A DNA stretch of 64,000 nucleotides from Pseudomonadota bacterium (GTDB lineage Bacteria > Myxococcota_A > UBA796 > SXON01). A model generated the notes under the pieces. It saw only the letters and a list, made by a program, of their open reading frames with translations, did not search any database and had not been told where the DNA came from. The number at the start of each line of letters is the position of its first letter. The stretch's first letter is position 1. Shown piece after piece: positions 27,607 to 36,085 of this stretch. Location of the stretch: contig JAUXQH010000124.1 in the NCBI GenBank assembly GCA_030685065.1, forward strand, positions 1-64,000, in the 5' to 3' direction. A program made the position numbers and the translations under genes.

Positions 27607-29520
27607 TCAGTCCTTTTTCGGCCCGAACATCCCCCCGAACACGCCGCCCGCACCGGCGGGGCCCGGCCGGGAAGGGGCCGGATTCCGGACCTCGAAGAGC
27701 CGTACCTCCCGCAAGGCGTCGCGGTTGTTCGGATCCTTCTGGACCGCCGCGCGGTAGCGGGCGAGCGCCTCCGCCTCGCGCCCCTCCTGCTTGAGAAGCT
27801 TGCCCGCGTACACGAGCACCTCGGCCGCGCGGATCGGCTCCTGCGCGAACGCGCCCTCGACCGCGGTCAACGCGACCAGGGTCTCGATGGCGGAGGCCCG
27901 CCGCGCCAGGTATCCACAGTACGCCGCGTGGAGCGCGTGGGGCCACGCCTGCGGATCGAGCCGGGCGGCCTCCTGGAACAGCGGATCAGCCCCGGCCCAG
28001 TCCCGCGCCCGCCAGGCAACCTCGCCCCGGCGAAACGCCAGCCGCGCCGCGAGGCGGTCCTTCATCGAGACGTACGGAGCGCCGGTCGCGATGGCACGCA
28101 GGTGCCGGCGTGCCTCGGCCAGGCCCTCGGGCGCGCGGAGCGCGTCGTAGGCCGCGTTGACCCGGCCGAAGCAGACCTCGGCGAGCACCCGGACGGCGGG
28201 CGGCGCGTTGAAGTAGGTGTCCGGATGGAATTGGCGCGAGATCTCGCGGTAGGCGTTGGCAACGTCCTCCTCGCTGAGGCTGCTCCGGCCGGTCAGCTGA
28301 AGAATCTCGATGGGATGGCCCCGCTCCATCGCGGCGGCGGCCTCGGCGAGGCGCTGCGCGCGCGTATCTTCCTGCGTCGGCTCGACCGGCGGGCCCTTCG
28401 CTGTCACCCGCTCCGCGCGCTGAATCCCTCCCCCGTCGACCACGAGGAGCCCGAGCACCGTCAGCGTGTCGAGCGCCCGGAGGACCTCGGTTCGGCGCGC
28501 GGCGTCCGTTCCGGCGGCCTCGCGGAGGAGCACCTCGACCGTGCGGGACGGCTTGGCCAGGCGGAGGACCCGCATCGAGGTCGAGTCGATGCCCCATCGC
28601 GACTCCGCCGAGTCTCGCGGCAGCCTCGGCGAGAGCCCGGCGACATCGAGCGCACGCCAGGTGCGGGCGATCGACGCATCGCTGCGACCGAGCGCGAGGC
28701 CTCGGGCGAGCATCCGTGGGATCGCGTCGGGCAGCGCGAAGGAGCCCGCCGGAGGGCTCCACGATTGATCGAACGTCACGCCGCCCCCGCGCGCGTCGAC
28801 CAGGGTGGCGAGCCACACCCCGAGGCCCTCGGCCGCCGCGGCGAGCGCGTCGCTCGGCGCATGGCCGGCGGCGACCGCGACGCCGAGGCCCGCGGCGAGG
28901 TCCTCTTGCGTCACGGGCAGGACGAGGCCCGCGAACAGGCCCGGCACGCCGGAGAGATGGACGACGTTTCCCGAGCGCACGCCCACGACGGTGACCTTGC
29001 CCTCGCGCTCGACCCGCATCGCTCCGGTGGCCCCGAGGCGGTGGGCGAGGAACAGGACGCGGATGGGCGGGAACCGGTCGAGCGGACCGGCGATCGCGGC
29101 CAGCGACTCGACGCCGCTCCCTCCGCCTGAGGGGGAGGACCGACCGGGGGCAGGCGCGGGGATGCGTGCCGGAGCGAACACCGTGTCGAGGATGCGCCCG
29201 AGCCGATCGACGTCGATGGGCCTCGGCACGAGGCCGATGTGGGGAACCGCGAGCAGGTCCGTCGGGGACGAAGCGCCCACCAGCACCAAGGGGATCGGCG
29301 TGGCACGCGACGCGACGCGACGGGCCAATTCCAGGCCGTCCATCCCTCGCAAGGCGACCTGGGTGACGACCACGTCGTAGGGCTCCTGGAGCAGGCGCTC
29401 GAGCGCCTCTACACCGCCGGGCGCGGTCCCCACCTCGTGCCCGAGAGACCGGAGCGCGTCGACCAGGATGGCTCGTGAAAGTACGTCATCGTCGACGGCC
29501 AGTATCCGCCCCATGCACAA
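27607..29520 (-). CDS. Pseudo-receiver, DUF4388-like, J-domain and TPR protein
   Basis: A 637-residue multidomain protein. Residues 1-118 form a receiver fold (LAVDDD with acidic 10-12), but the phosphoacceptor Asp is Gln54 (VVVTQVALRGMDG) and the conserved Lys is Arg100. A PATAN/DUF4388-like region follows (about 135-370; GATGAMRVEREGKVTVVGVR). At 413-461 there is a J-domain-like segment with the HPD motif at 432-434 (YREISRQFHPDTYF). The last part (about 490-615) is TPR-like and ends in a Gly/Pro tail. The HPD suggests contact with a DnaK-type chaperone; the receiver cannot be phosphorylated normally. This domain set is typical of Myxococcota but its role is not known. Confidence 0.8.
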   Translation of the reverse strand: MCMGRILAVDDDVLSRAILVDALRSLGHEVGTAPGGVEALERLLQEPYDVVVTQVALRGMDGLELARRVASRATPIPLVLVGASSPTDLLAVPHIGLVPRPIDVDRLGRILDTVFAPARIPAPAPGRSSPSGGGSGVESLAAIAGPLDRFPPIRVLFLAHRLGATGAMRVEREGKVTVVGVRSGNVVHLSGVPGLFAGLVLPVTQEDLAAGLGVAVAAGHAPSDALAAAAEGLGVWLATLVDARGGGVTFDQSWSPPAGSFALPDAIPRMLARGLALGRSDASIARTWRALDVAGLSPRLPRDSAESRWGIDSTSMRVLRLAKPSRTVEVLLREAAGTDAARRTEVLRALDTLTVLGLLVVDGGGIQRAERVTAKGPPVEPTQEDTRAQRLAEAAAAMERGHPIEILQLTGRSSLSEEDVANAYREISRQFHPDTYFNAPPAVRVLAEVCFGRVNAAYDALRAPEGLAEARRHLRAIATGAPYVSMKDRLAARLAFRRGEVAWRARDWAGADPLFQEAARLDPQAWPHALHAAYCGYLARRASAIETLVALTAVEGAFAQEPIRAAEVLVYAGKLLKQEGREAEALARYRAAVQKDPNNRDALREVRLFEVRNPAPSRPGPAGAGGVFGGMFGPKKD

Positions 29521-29555
29521 CCTCAGCCGAGCCGTTGCCCTCGCGTGGGCCCGAT

Positions 29556-29561
29556 CATAAT
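29556..29561 (+). promoter_or_regulatory. Candidate -10 element of trxA
   Basis: CATAAT matches five of six bases of the housekeeping -10 consensus and lies 24 nt before the trxA ATG. The preceding TTGCCC is spaced by only 15 nt, so the -35 is weak. The start codon is preceded by GGGAG. Confidence 0.4.
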
Positions 29562-29585
29562 GAGCCCGGACCCCTTGGGAGTATC

Positions 29586-29915
29586 ATGGCCAGCGCCAAC
29601 GTTCTGAACATCACCGACGCCGACTTCAAGCACCAGGTCCTCGAGAGCGACGTGCCCGTCCTCCTCGACTTCACTGCCGTGTGGTGCGGCCCCTGCAAGG
29701 CGATCGCGCCGCTCCTCGACCAGGTGGCCGACGCCCAGAAGGGCAAGCTCAAGGTATGCAAGATCGACATCGACCAGAACACCGCCACGCCCAACCAGTT
29801 CGGCGTGCAGTCGATCCCGACCCTGATCCTGTTCAAGAACGGCCAGATGTTCGAGCGCAAGGTCGGTTCGATGAGCAAGACCGCGTTGGACAGCTTCGTG
29901 GCCAAGGTGCTCTGA
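29586..29915 (+). CDS. trxA: Thioredoxin
   Basis: A 109-residue cytoplasmic thioredoxin, the general disulphide reductant. The active site WCGPC is at residues 33-37 (FTAVWCGPCKAI), and the cis-Pro is in the GVQSIPTLILFKNG motif. The length is normal and there is no signal peptide. The ATG at 29586 follows a GGGAG ribosome-binding site. It is divergent from the pseudo-receiver gene and converges on mreB; no clear hairpin terminator separates them. Confidence 0.96.
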   Translation: MASANVLNITDADFKHQVLESDVPVLLDFTAVWCGPCKAIAPLLDQVADAQKGKLKVCKIDIDQNTATPNQFGVQSIPTLILFKNGQMFERKVGSMSKTALDSFVAKVL

Positions 29916-29981
29916 ATCCCAGCGGGTCAGCAATCGGCGTGGTGAGGGGCACTCGCGCCTCCCACGCTCGCGCGGCCGGCG

Positions 29982-31007
29982 CTAGCTGAACAGCCCCAGC
30001 AGATCCATCTCCTCGAGCGCGCGGCCCGAGCCCTTCACGACCGCCGAGAGCGGATCGTCGTCCACGATGACCGGGAGGCCCGTGGCCTGGCTGATCACGT
30101 AGTCGAGCCGGGACAAGAGCGCGCCGCCGCCGGTCATGACGATGCCGCGGTCGACGATGTCGCCGAGCAGCTCGGGGGGCGTGCGCTCGAGCGACGCGAC
30201 CACGGCGTCGACGATGAGCTGGATGGGCTCCTCGAGCGCGTCCCGCACCTCATCCGAGTGCACGGTCACCGTGCGAGGGAAGCCACGCACGAGATCACGG
30301 CCCTTGACCTGCATCTCGCGGAGCTGCCCGTCACACGAGGCGTTGCCGAGGACGATCTTGATCTGTTCGGCCGTGCGCGGCCCGATCAACAGGTCGTGGC
30401 GGCGCCGGATGTGGTTGCTGATCGCGTCGTCCATGTGATCGCCACCGACCTTGATCGAGCGGCTGTACACGATGCCGCCCATCGAGATCACGGCCACCTC
30501 GGTGGTGCCGCCCCCGATGTCGATGATCATGTTGCCGATGGGCTCCGTGATCGGCAGGTCGGCGCCGATGGCGGCCGCGATGGGCTCGTCGATGAGGTGC
30601 ACCTGCCGTGCGCCCGCGGACTCCGCGGACTCCCGCACCGCGCGCTTCTCCACTTCGGTCGTGCCGTAGGGGATGCACACCACCATGCGCGGGGCGACGA
30701 AGCTGCGGCGCCCGTTCACCCGCTCGATGAAGTAGCGGAGCATCGCCTCGGTGACCTCGAAGTCGGCGATGACGCCGTCCTTCAGCGGACGGATGGCCTG
30801 GATGTCCGCCGGACACCGCCCGAGCATCGCCTTGGCCCGCGTCCCGACCGCCACCACGTTCTTGTTGCCCTTGCGGTCGTGATGGATGGCCACCACGGAC
30901 GGCTCGTTGCACACGACGCCCCGCCCCTTCACGTACACCAGGGTGTTCGCTGTGCCGAGATCGATGGCCATGTCCTGGGAGAACATGCCGAGCACGGAAT
31001 TGAACAT
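29982..31007 (-). CDS. mreB: Rod-shape determining actin homologue MreB
   Basis: At 341 residues it is the typical MreB length. Nucleotide-binding motifs are visible: phosphate 1 DLGTANTLVYVKG (16-28), phosphate 2 MIIDIGGGTTEVAVIS, and the adenosine motif IVMTGGGALLSRLD. It polymerises at the inner membrane to direct sidewall synthesis in rod-shaped cells. The usual mreC, mreD and mrdA genes are not next to it; it is transcribed alone, divergently from the PpiD-like gene. A good promoter candidate lies about 85 nt upstream. Confidence 0.97.
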   Translation of the reverse strand: MFNSVLGMFSQDMAIDLGTANTLVYVKGRGVVCNEPSVVAIHHDRKGNKNVVAVGTRAKAMLGRCPADIQAIRPLKDGVIADFEVTEAMLRYFIERVNGRRSFVAPRMVVCIPYGTTEVEKRAVRESAESAGARQVHLIDEPIAAAIGADLPITEPIGNMIIDIGGGTTEVAVISMGGIVYSRSIKVGGDHMDDAISNHIRRRHDLLIGPRTAEQIKIVLGNASCDGQLREMQVKGRDLVRGFPRTVTVHSDEVRDALEEPIQLIVDAVVASLERTPPELLGDIVDRGIVMTGGGALLSRLDYVISQATGLPVIVDDDPLSAVVKGSGRALEEMDLLGLFS

Positions 31008-31091
31008 GACGAGTCCGGGCGAGGGTTCGGGAGGCCGGGCTGGAGATACCGCGGCGGACGTGCGTCAGAGAGACACACAGGAGGGACCCCG

Positions 31092-31121
31092 CTTGTAGCA
31101 CAGGCCCCCTTGACCTGACAA
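31092..31121 (-). promoter_or_regulatory. Candidate promoter of mreB
   Basis: On the minus strand TTGTCA (31121-31116) and TACAAG (31097-31092) are separated by 18 nt, giving five of six and four of six matches to housekeeping consensus. The start codon lies 84 nt downstream, with CCTCCTG-type sequence but no clear Shine-Dalgarno in between. Confidence 0.45.
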
Positions 31122-31145
31122 CACTCGTGCTCGAAACAGAGCCGC

Positions 31146-31174
31146 TTGAAAAGTCGCGCGCCAGCGCATAGATG
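31146..31174 (+). promoter_or_regulatory. Candidate promoter of the PpiD-like gene
   Basis: TTGAAA (31146-31151) and TAGATG (31169-31174) are separated by 17 nt, and the ATG follows 23 nt later. The -10 matches consensus at only three or four bases, so this is a weaker call. Confidence 0.3.
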
Positions 31175-31197
31175 CGCCCGCTTCCCGGTTTCGACTC

Positions 31198-32682
31198 ATG
31201 TCCGTCCTCGAGAACCTGCGCAAAGGCACCGACAGTACCGGCACCCGCCTGCTCATCGGCGTAGTGGTCGCGGTCTTCATCTTCTGGGGTGTCGGCCAGA
31301 ACGGCAATGACAAGACGTACATCTACGCCTCCGTCAACGGCCAGACGATCACCGACAGCGACTTCCGGCGGGCTTACTCGCAGCAGGCGCGCCAGGCCGG
31401 GCGCAACCTGACGGAGGACGAGGAGAAGGACCTGGGCAACCGGGTGCTCACGAGCCTCGTCGAGGAGGAGGCCCTGGTGCAGGAGGCCGATCGTCTCGGC
31501 ATCTCCGTGTCGGAGGAGGAAGTCGCGCGCGAGGTGGTCAAGATCCCGAGCTTCGCCGGCTCCGACGGGAAGTTCGACGAGAAGACCTACCTCCGCCTCC
31601 TCAAGTCGAACGGCATGAGCCGCGGGCAGTTCGAGCTCAGCGTCCGCCGCGGTCTCCTGGTGCAGAAGCTCGCCGACTTCGCGAGCCGCTCCGTCGCCTT
31701 GAGCGCCGCCGAGCTGCAGGCCGAGTACCTGAAGCAGGAGACCACGCTCGAGCTCGCCTTCGTCCGCCTCCCGACCTCGGCGTTCCTCGACGACGTGGTG
31801 GTGAGCGACGCGGATCGCGACGCCTTCCTGACCCAGAACGCCGATCGTGTAAAGGCCCGGTACGACGAGTCGTACGACCGGTTCTACAACCTCCCCAAGC
31901 GCTATCAGCTCCGCACGATCCTCCTCCGCACCGACCTTCCGGGCACGGAGCCGGCCGCGGTGCAAGCGCGCGCCGAGGCCGTTCGCGCCGAGGCCCGCGC
32001 GGGCGCCGACTTCGCCGAGCTCGCCAAGCGCTGGAGCGAGGATCTCTCCGCGTCGACCGGCGGCCTCCTCGGCCTCCAGGCGCTCGACCAGATCGACGCC
32101 GCCCTCGTCGCCGCCGCGGACGCCGCGGGAGTGGGCAACGTCTCCCAGGTCACGCAGACCAGCCGTGGCCTGCAGATCCTGTTCGTCGAGAAGATCGAGG
32201 ACGCCAAGATCACCACCCTCGACGAGGCGAAGCCCGAGATTGCCGTCGCCATGCTGAAGGAAGAACGCGCCCCCGCCCTCGCGGAGGCGTTCGCGGCGCG
32301 GCTCATCGAGGCGTGGCAGGCCAACGGCGCCGCGCCCACCGAGCTTCTCGCGGAGAAGCACCTCGCGGCCGACACCACGGGCACCTTCAGCCTCGCCGAC
32401 CCCGAAGTGCCGCGCCTCGGAAACGACGCCACCCTCCGCCAGCAGATCGAGAAGGCCCCCGCCGGCTACGTCGTCCCCGTCCCGCTCAAGCTCAAGGACA
32501 CCGTGTTCGTCGTGTCCGTGGCCTCGCGCACCGAGGCGGATCCCGCGCGCTTCGAGGAGGCCCGCACCATGCTCGAGGGGCGTCTGCTCGCCCAGCGCCG
32601 CTCGGAGTTCCTGGAACAGTGGCGCAGCGACGTGGTCGCCACCGCCACGATCGAGCGGAACGAGACCTTCGGCGCCAAGTAG
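31198..32682 (+). CDS. ppiD: PpiD-like periplasmic folding chaperone / peptidyl-prolyl isomerase
   Basis: A 494-residue protein with a cytoplasmic N-terminus, one transmembrane anchor (about 17-33, TRLLIGVVVAVFIFWGV) and a periplasmic SurA_N-like chaperone region (about 45-190; VNGQTITDSDFRRAYSQQAR, MSRGQFELSVRRGLLVQKL). A parvulin-type domain occupies about 238-342 (LRTILLRTDLPG, ADFAELAKRWSED, TSRGLQILFVEKIED), and a C-terminal helical part returns to the chaperone core. This order matches PpiD, which helps secreted proteins leave the Sec translocon. The parvulin domain seems poorly conserved in catalytic residues, so it may act mainly as a chaperone. Confidence 0.85.
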   Translation: MSVLENLRKGTDSTGTRLLIGVVVAVFIFWGVGQNGNDKTYIYASVNGQTITDSDFRRAYSQQARQAGRNLTEDEEKDLGNRVLTSLVEEEALVQEADRLGISVSEEEVAREVVKIPSFAGSDGKFDEKTYLRLLKSNGMSRGQFELSVRRGLLVQKLADFASRSVALSAAELQAEYLKQETTLELAFVRLPTSAFLDDVVVSDADRDAFLTQNADRVKARYDESYDRFYNLPKRYQLRTILLRTDLPGTEPAAVQARAEAVRAEARAGADFAELAKRWSEDLSASTGGLLGLQALDQIDAALVAAADAAGVGNVSQVTQTSRGLQILFVEKIEDAKITTLDEAKPEIAVAMLKEERAPALAEAFAARLIEAWQANGAAPTELLAEKHLAADTTGTFSLADPEVPRLGNDATLRQQIEKAPAGYVVPVPLKLKDTVFVVSVASRTEADPARFEEARTMLEGRLLAQRRSEFLEQWRSDVVATATIERNETFGAK

Positions 32683-32702
32683 CCGGATCCGGGCTCGTTC
32701 GG

Positions 32703-32736
32703 CTTCTCCCGAAGCTCTCCCGCTTCCTTCGAGAAG
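32703..32736 (+). terminator. Imperfect hairpin after the PpiD-like gene
   Basis: CTTCTC-CC-GAAG (32703-32714) pairs with CTTCGAGAAG (32727-32736) through a 10-bp stem with a 2-nt bulge and a 12-nt pyrimidine loop. It starts 20 nt after the stop codon. No U-tract follows, so it may be a weak terminator or only an mRNA end-stabiliser. Confidence 0.4.
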
Positions 32737-33009
32737 GGACACGTGTTATACGTCCCCTTGACATGGCAAGACCGCCCCTGAAGCTGATGTTGAAGGGAGT
32801 CGCGCCGGTTTACCTGGAGGACGGGCAGGTTCGCGCGATTGCTGTTTCCAACGTTGAAGTTGTGTCCGTGTCGCATTTGCACGCGGCGAGGTCGTTGACG
32901 ACGGGGCAAACGTCCGCCCGCCGCAGCTCCTGTTGTTTGCCCCTGCGCGCCCCTGCCCGTCCTCCTCTCCCTCCCTCTCGGCCGTCGTTCCATCCGCCGA
33001 GGTGCCTCC
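32737..33009 (+). other. Unexplained intergenic island of lower G+C
   Basis: The gap between the PpiD-like and hydrolase genes is 327 bp, the longest without a convincing gene. From about 32741 to 32900 the sequence is visibly less GC-rich than its surroundings. A TTATAC -10-like hexamer (32746-32751) precedes an ATG at 32763, but the following frame uses GTT, ATT, GCT and TTG codons that nearby genes avoid and lacks a recognisable product. Downstream are a 12-bp palindrome GTCGTTGACGAC (32891-32902) and a 9-bp inverted repeat GGGGCAAAC/GTTTGCCCC (32903-32911, 32935-32943), then a pyrimidine-rich tract. A small RNA or a regulatory leader is possible. Confidence 0.4.
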
Positions 33010-34119
33010 ATGGCTGACCCCCGCGCAGAGGAAGGGCCCCCTGCCCTCCCCGCGCCCCGGCCGGCCGCATGGGCCCCGTCGCCCGCGCCCGCCCTGGCCC
33101 GTTGGGTAGGCGATGCGGCGCTCGGCCTGACGTTCCGCGTGGTCCAAGCGCGCACGCGCGACCCCTACACCGCGGCGAGGCCCGGAGAGGCCCTCCCCCG
33201 CGTGTACTACACCGCGGACGATGGCTGGCGCGCGCCGCTCTTCTACGTCGCCGCCGCGACCGGGAGCACCGGAGAGCCGGTGCTCCTCGCGCACGGGCTG
33301 GGCGGCACCCATCGCGACTTCTCGCTCGAGCCCGGCCGTTGCCTCGCGGTGACCCTCGCGGCCGCCGGCTACTCGGTCTACCTGCTCGAGCACCGCGGCG
33401 ACCGGAGCGCGCTTCCCCCCGAGGGGGCCCGCCCGTTCTCCCTCGACGACGTCGCGACCCACGATCTGAGCGCCGCGCTCGACGCGGTGCGCGCGCACAG
33501 CGGCTTCGACCAGGTGTTGTGCGTCGGCCACGGGCTCGGCGCGCAGGCCCTGTACTTGCGCATGGCGCTCGCGGGCACCGACGGCATCGCCGCCCTGGTC
33601 ACGCTCTGCGGCGCGGTGCGGTTCTCCGCCGGGGTATCGGCGGCGAGGAACGCCGGGCTCGTTGCGACGCTGCTCCCCGCCGGGTGGGTGTTGCCCGGGC
33701 GGCGGCTCCAGCAGCTCGCCTCCCCCTTCATCACGACCGGGGAGCAGATCGCCTCGCCCGATACCTCGGGGCCGGTGGCGCGCGCGCGCCTTCGTTACGC
33801 GGCGGGAGATCTGCACGGCGGGGTGATCCGCCAGATCGCGCGGTGGGTGTCCAGCGGGCACCTCACCGACGCCTCGGGCCGCCTCGACGTGACCAGCGCG
33901 CTCCGCCCCTTCCCTTCCCTCGTCTTCGCCGGCGACGACGATCCGGCCTGCCCGCCCACCGCCGCGATGCCCGCCGCCGACGCCCTCGGCGCCGCCTTCG
34001 TCGCGCTGACCGGCGGGTGGGGGCACCTCGATCCGCTGCTCGGCGCGCGGGCCCCGGCAAAGGTGTTCGCGCGGATGCTCCCCTTCCTCGACGAGCATCG
34101 TCGCCGATGCTGGGGCTGA
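33010..34119 (+). CDS. Alpha/beta hydrolase-fold protein lacking the nucleophilic serine
   Basis: A 369-residue protein with an alpha/beta hydrolase core from about residue 75: oxyanion strand VLLAHGLGGTHRDF, then the nucleophile elbow VGHGLGAQ, where the expected Ser is Gly175. The acid and histidine regions remain (VFAGDDDPACPP, GGWGHLDPLLGA). No signal peptide; the first 30 residues are Pro/Ala-rich and probably disordered. It may bind rather than hydrolyse lipid-like esters, or use another nucleophile. The ATG is preceded by GAGGTG. It resembles PHA-synthase/lipase-like hydrolases in general form only. Confidence 0.75.
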   Translation: MADPRAEEGPPALPAPRPAAWAPSPAPALARWVGDAALGLTFRVVQARTRDPYTAARPGEALPRVYYTADDGWRAPLFYVAAATGSTGEPVLLAHGLGGTHRDFSLEPGRCLAVTLAAAGYSVYLLEHRGDRSALPPEGARPFSLDDVATHDLSAALDAVRAHSGFDQVLCVGHGLGAQALYLRMALAGTDGIAALVTLCGAVRFSAGVSAARNAGLVATLLPAGWVLPGRRLQQLASPFITTGEQIASPDTSGPVARARLRYAAGDLHGGVIRQIARWVSSGHLTDASGRLDVTSALRPFPSLVFAGDDDPACPPTAAMPAADALGAAFVALTGGWGHLDPLLGARAPAKVFARMLPFLDEHRRRCWG

Positions 34120-34195
34120 TTGACGGGAACCCGCCGGATGGCCGTGGTCGCCCCGTGATAGGCGCCCCCGACCCCAATCCACTGGAGCAGATCCC

Positions 34196-36049
34196 ATGAG
34201 CGACCCCACCGGAAGCGACAAGTCCGGAAGCGACGCGACCGACCCCGGCGTGAGCGCCCGCGGCACGCGCGGCTCCGATCCTGCTCCTCCGGCGGCGCGC
34301 CCCCGTCGCTCGGGCCGAGGCGCACGCCTCCTCATCGGCATCAGCGTGATGGGGCTGGTGACGCTGGCGGCCGCGACCGCGGGGATCGTGTTCTTCGCGA
34401 GGGACGGCTTCAGCGGCGGCGGCGTGACCGACGACAGCTACCTCGAAGTGGAGCTGGACGGCGGCCTCGCCGACGCCCCCGGCGAGGGCGGCTTCGTGAT
34501 GGACCCCGCGGACTTCCCGCCGCTCGTCACCGAGGTGGCCGCGGACATCCGGCGCGCCGCGACGGATCCCCGCATCAAGGGGCTCTACCTCGAGGTGAGC
34601 TCGGTCGGGACCGGCTGGGCCGCCGCCCAGGAGCTGCACGACGCGATCGCGGCGTTCACCGCGTCGGGAAAGCCCTGCCACGCGTATGGCGAGACCTTCG
34701 ACAACAAGTCCTACTACGTCGCGAGCGCCTGCGACAACGTGTACATCGCGCCGGCCGGGCTCATCCTGCTGAATGGGTTCTCCGTCACGACGGAGTACTT
34801 CGCCGGAACGCTCGAGAAGATCGGCGTGCGCTCCAACTTCGAGCACGTGGGCGACTTCAAGAGCGCCATCGAGCCCTTTCAGCGCACCGGCCCTTCCGAG
34901 GCGGCATCCATCGCGACCGACTCGATGTTGGACAGCCTGTTCGCCCAGCTCGCGGACGGCATCGCCGCGGGGCGCGGCATGACCTCCGAGCAGGTGCGCG
35001 CCATCATCGACAACCCACCCATCACCCCCGAGGCGGCGTTGGCCGTGGGGCTGGTGGACGGCCTGAAGTACCGAGACGAGGTGCGCGAGGTCATCGCGGG
35101 GGAGGAGCGCACCGAGATCGGGGACTACCACGAGCCGAGCTCCCCCCTCGCGGTGGGGAAGACCATCGCGATCGTGCACGCCGAGGGTCAGATCATCAGC
35201 GGCGACTCCGGGAGCCCGGTGTTCGGCGGCAGCATGGTGGGCGACCGTACGGTCGCCGAGATGCTCGAAGCGGTGCGGGAAGACGACGACGTGGTGGCCG
35301 TGGTCCTGCGCGTGAATTCGCCGGGCGGGAGCGGGCTCGCCTCCGACGCGATGTGGCACGACATCAAGCGCGTGCGCGACGCGGGCAAGCCGGTCGTCGT
35401 GTCGATGGGCGACTACGCCGCGAGCGGCGGGTACTACATCGCCGCGGCGGCCGACTTCATCGTCGCGGAGCCGGGCACCCTCACGGGCAGCATCGGCGTG
35501 TTCGGCGGCAAGATGAACCTCGCGGGGCTGTACGAGAAGCTCGGCATCACGATGCACACCTACCAGCGCGGCCAGCTCGCGAGCCTGCTCTCGCCCACGA
35601 GCGACTTCTCCGAGCCCGAGCGCGCCAAGTTCCGCGAGTTCCTCGAGGGGTTCTACCAGGTGTTCCTCACGCGCGTCGCGGACGGGCGCGGGATGACCCG
35701 CGACCAGGTTCACGAGGTCGCCCAGGGGCGTGTATGGACCGGCGTGCAGGCGAAGGAGCGCGGGCTCGTCGACGAGCTCGGGGGGCTCGACGTCGCCATC
35801 GCCAAGGCCCGGGTGCTCGCGAACATCACCGAGGGGGAGGACATCAGCCTGCTCCGCCTCCCGAAGCGGCGCACGTTCGTGGAGCAGATCGTCGAGGACC
35901 TGCAGAAGGCCTCGGCTCCCGAGGTGTCGGTGCCCGTCGAGCTGCTGGTGCCCGGCGTCGCGGAGGCCTACGGGCAGCTCTTCTCGCTGGCGCGCGTGCT
36001 CGATGACGGCGCGGTCACGATGCTGCCGGGGTCGATCACGATCGAGTAG
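34196..36049 (+). CDS. sppA: Signal peptide peptidase SppA, 67K type
   Basis: This 617-residue membrane protease has nearly the length of E. coli SppA (618). The N-terminal cytoplasmic tail is charged and Gly/Ser-rich, followed by a transmembrane helix at about 44-68. Two tandem S49 peptidase domains follow. The catalytic dyad is visible: Lys222 in GDFKSAIEPFQR in the first half and Ser410 in DYAASGGYYIAAAAD in the second. It degrades cleaved signal peptides in the membrane. The GTGATAGG sequence about 35 nt before the ATG may be a -10 element. Confidence 0.95.
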   Translation: MSDPTGSDKSGSDATDPGVSARGTRGSDPAPPAARPRRSGRGARLLIGISVMGLVTLAAATAGIVFFARDGFSGGGVTDDSYLEVELDGGLADAPGEGGFVMDPADFPPLVTEVAADIRRAATDPRIKGLYLEVSSVGTGWAAAQELHDAIAAFTASGKPCHAYGETFDNKSYYVASACDNVYIAPAGLILLNGFSVTTEYFAGTLEKIGVRSNFEHVGDFKSAIEPFQRTGPSEAASIATDSMLDSLFAQLADGIAAGRGMTSEQVRAIIDNPPITPEAALAVGLVDGLKYRDEVREVIAGEERTEIGDYHEPSSPLAVGKTIAIVHAEGQIISGDSGSPVFGGSMVGDRTVAEMLEAVREDDDVVAVVLRVNSPGGSGLASDAMWHDIKRVRDAGKPVVVSMGDYAASGGYYIAAAADFIVAEPGTLTGSIGVFGGKMNLAGLYEKLGITMHTYQRGQLASLLSPTSDFSEPERAKFREFLEGFYQVFLTRVADGRGMTRDQVHEVAQGRVWTGVQAKERGLVDELGGLDVAIAKARVLANITEGEDISLLRLPKRRTFVEQIVEDLQKASAPEVSVPVELLVPGVAEAYGQLFSLARVLDDGAVTMLPGSITIE

Positions 36050-36085
36050 TCGAGGCGCGGGCGGCGCGCGGCTCGATCCGGCTGT

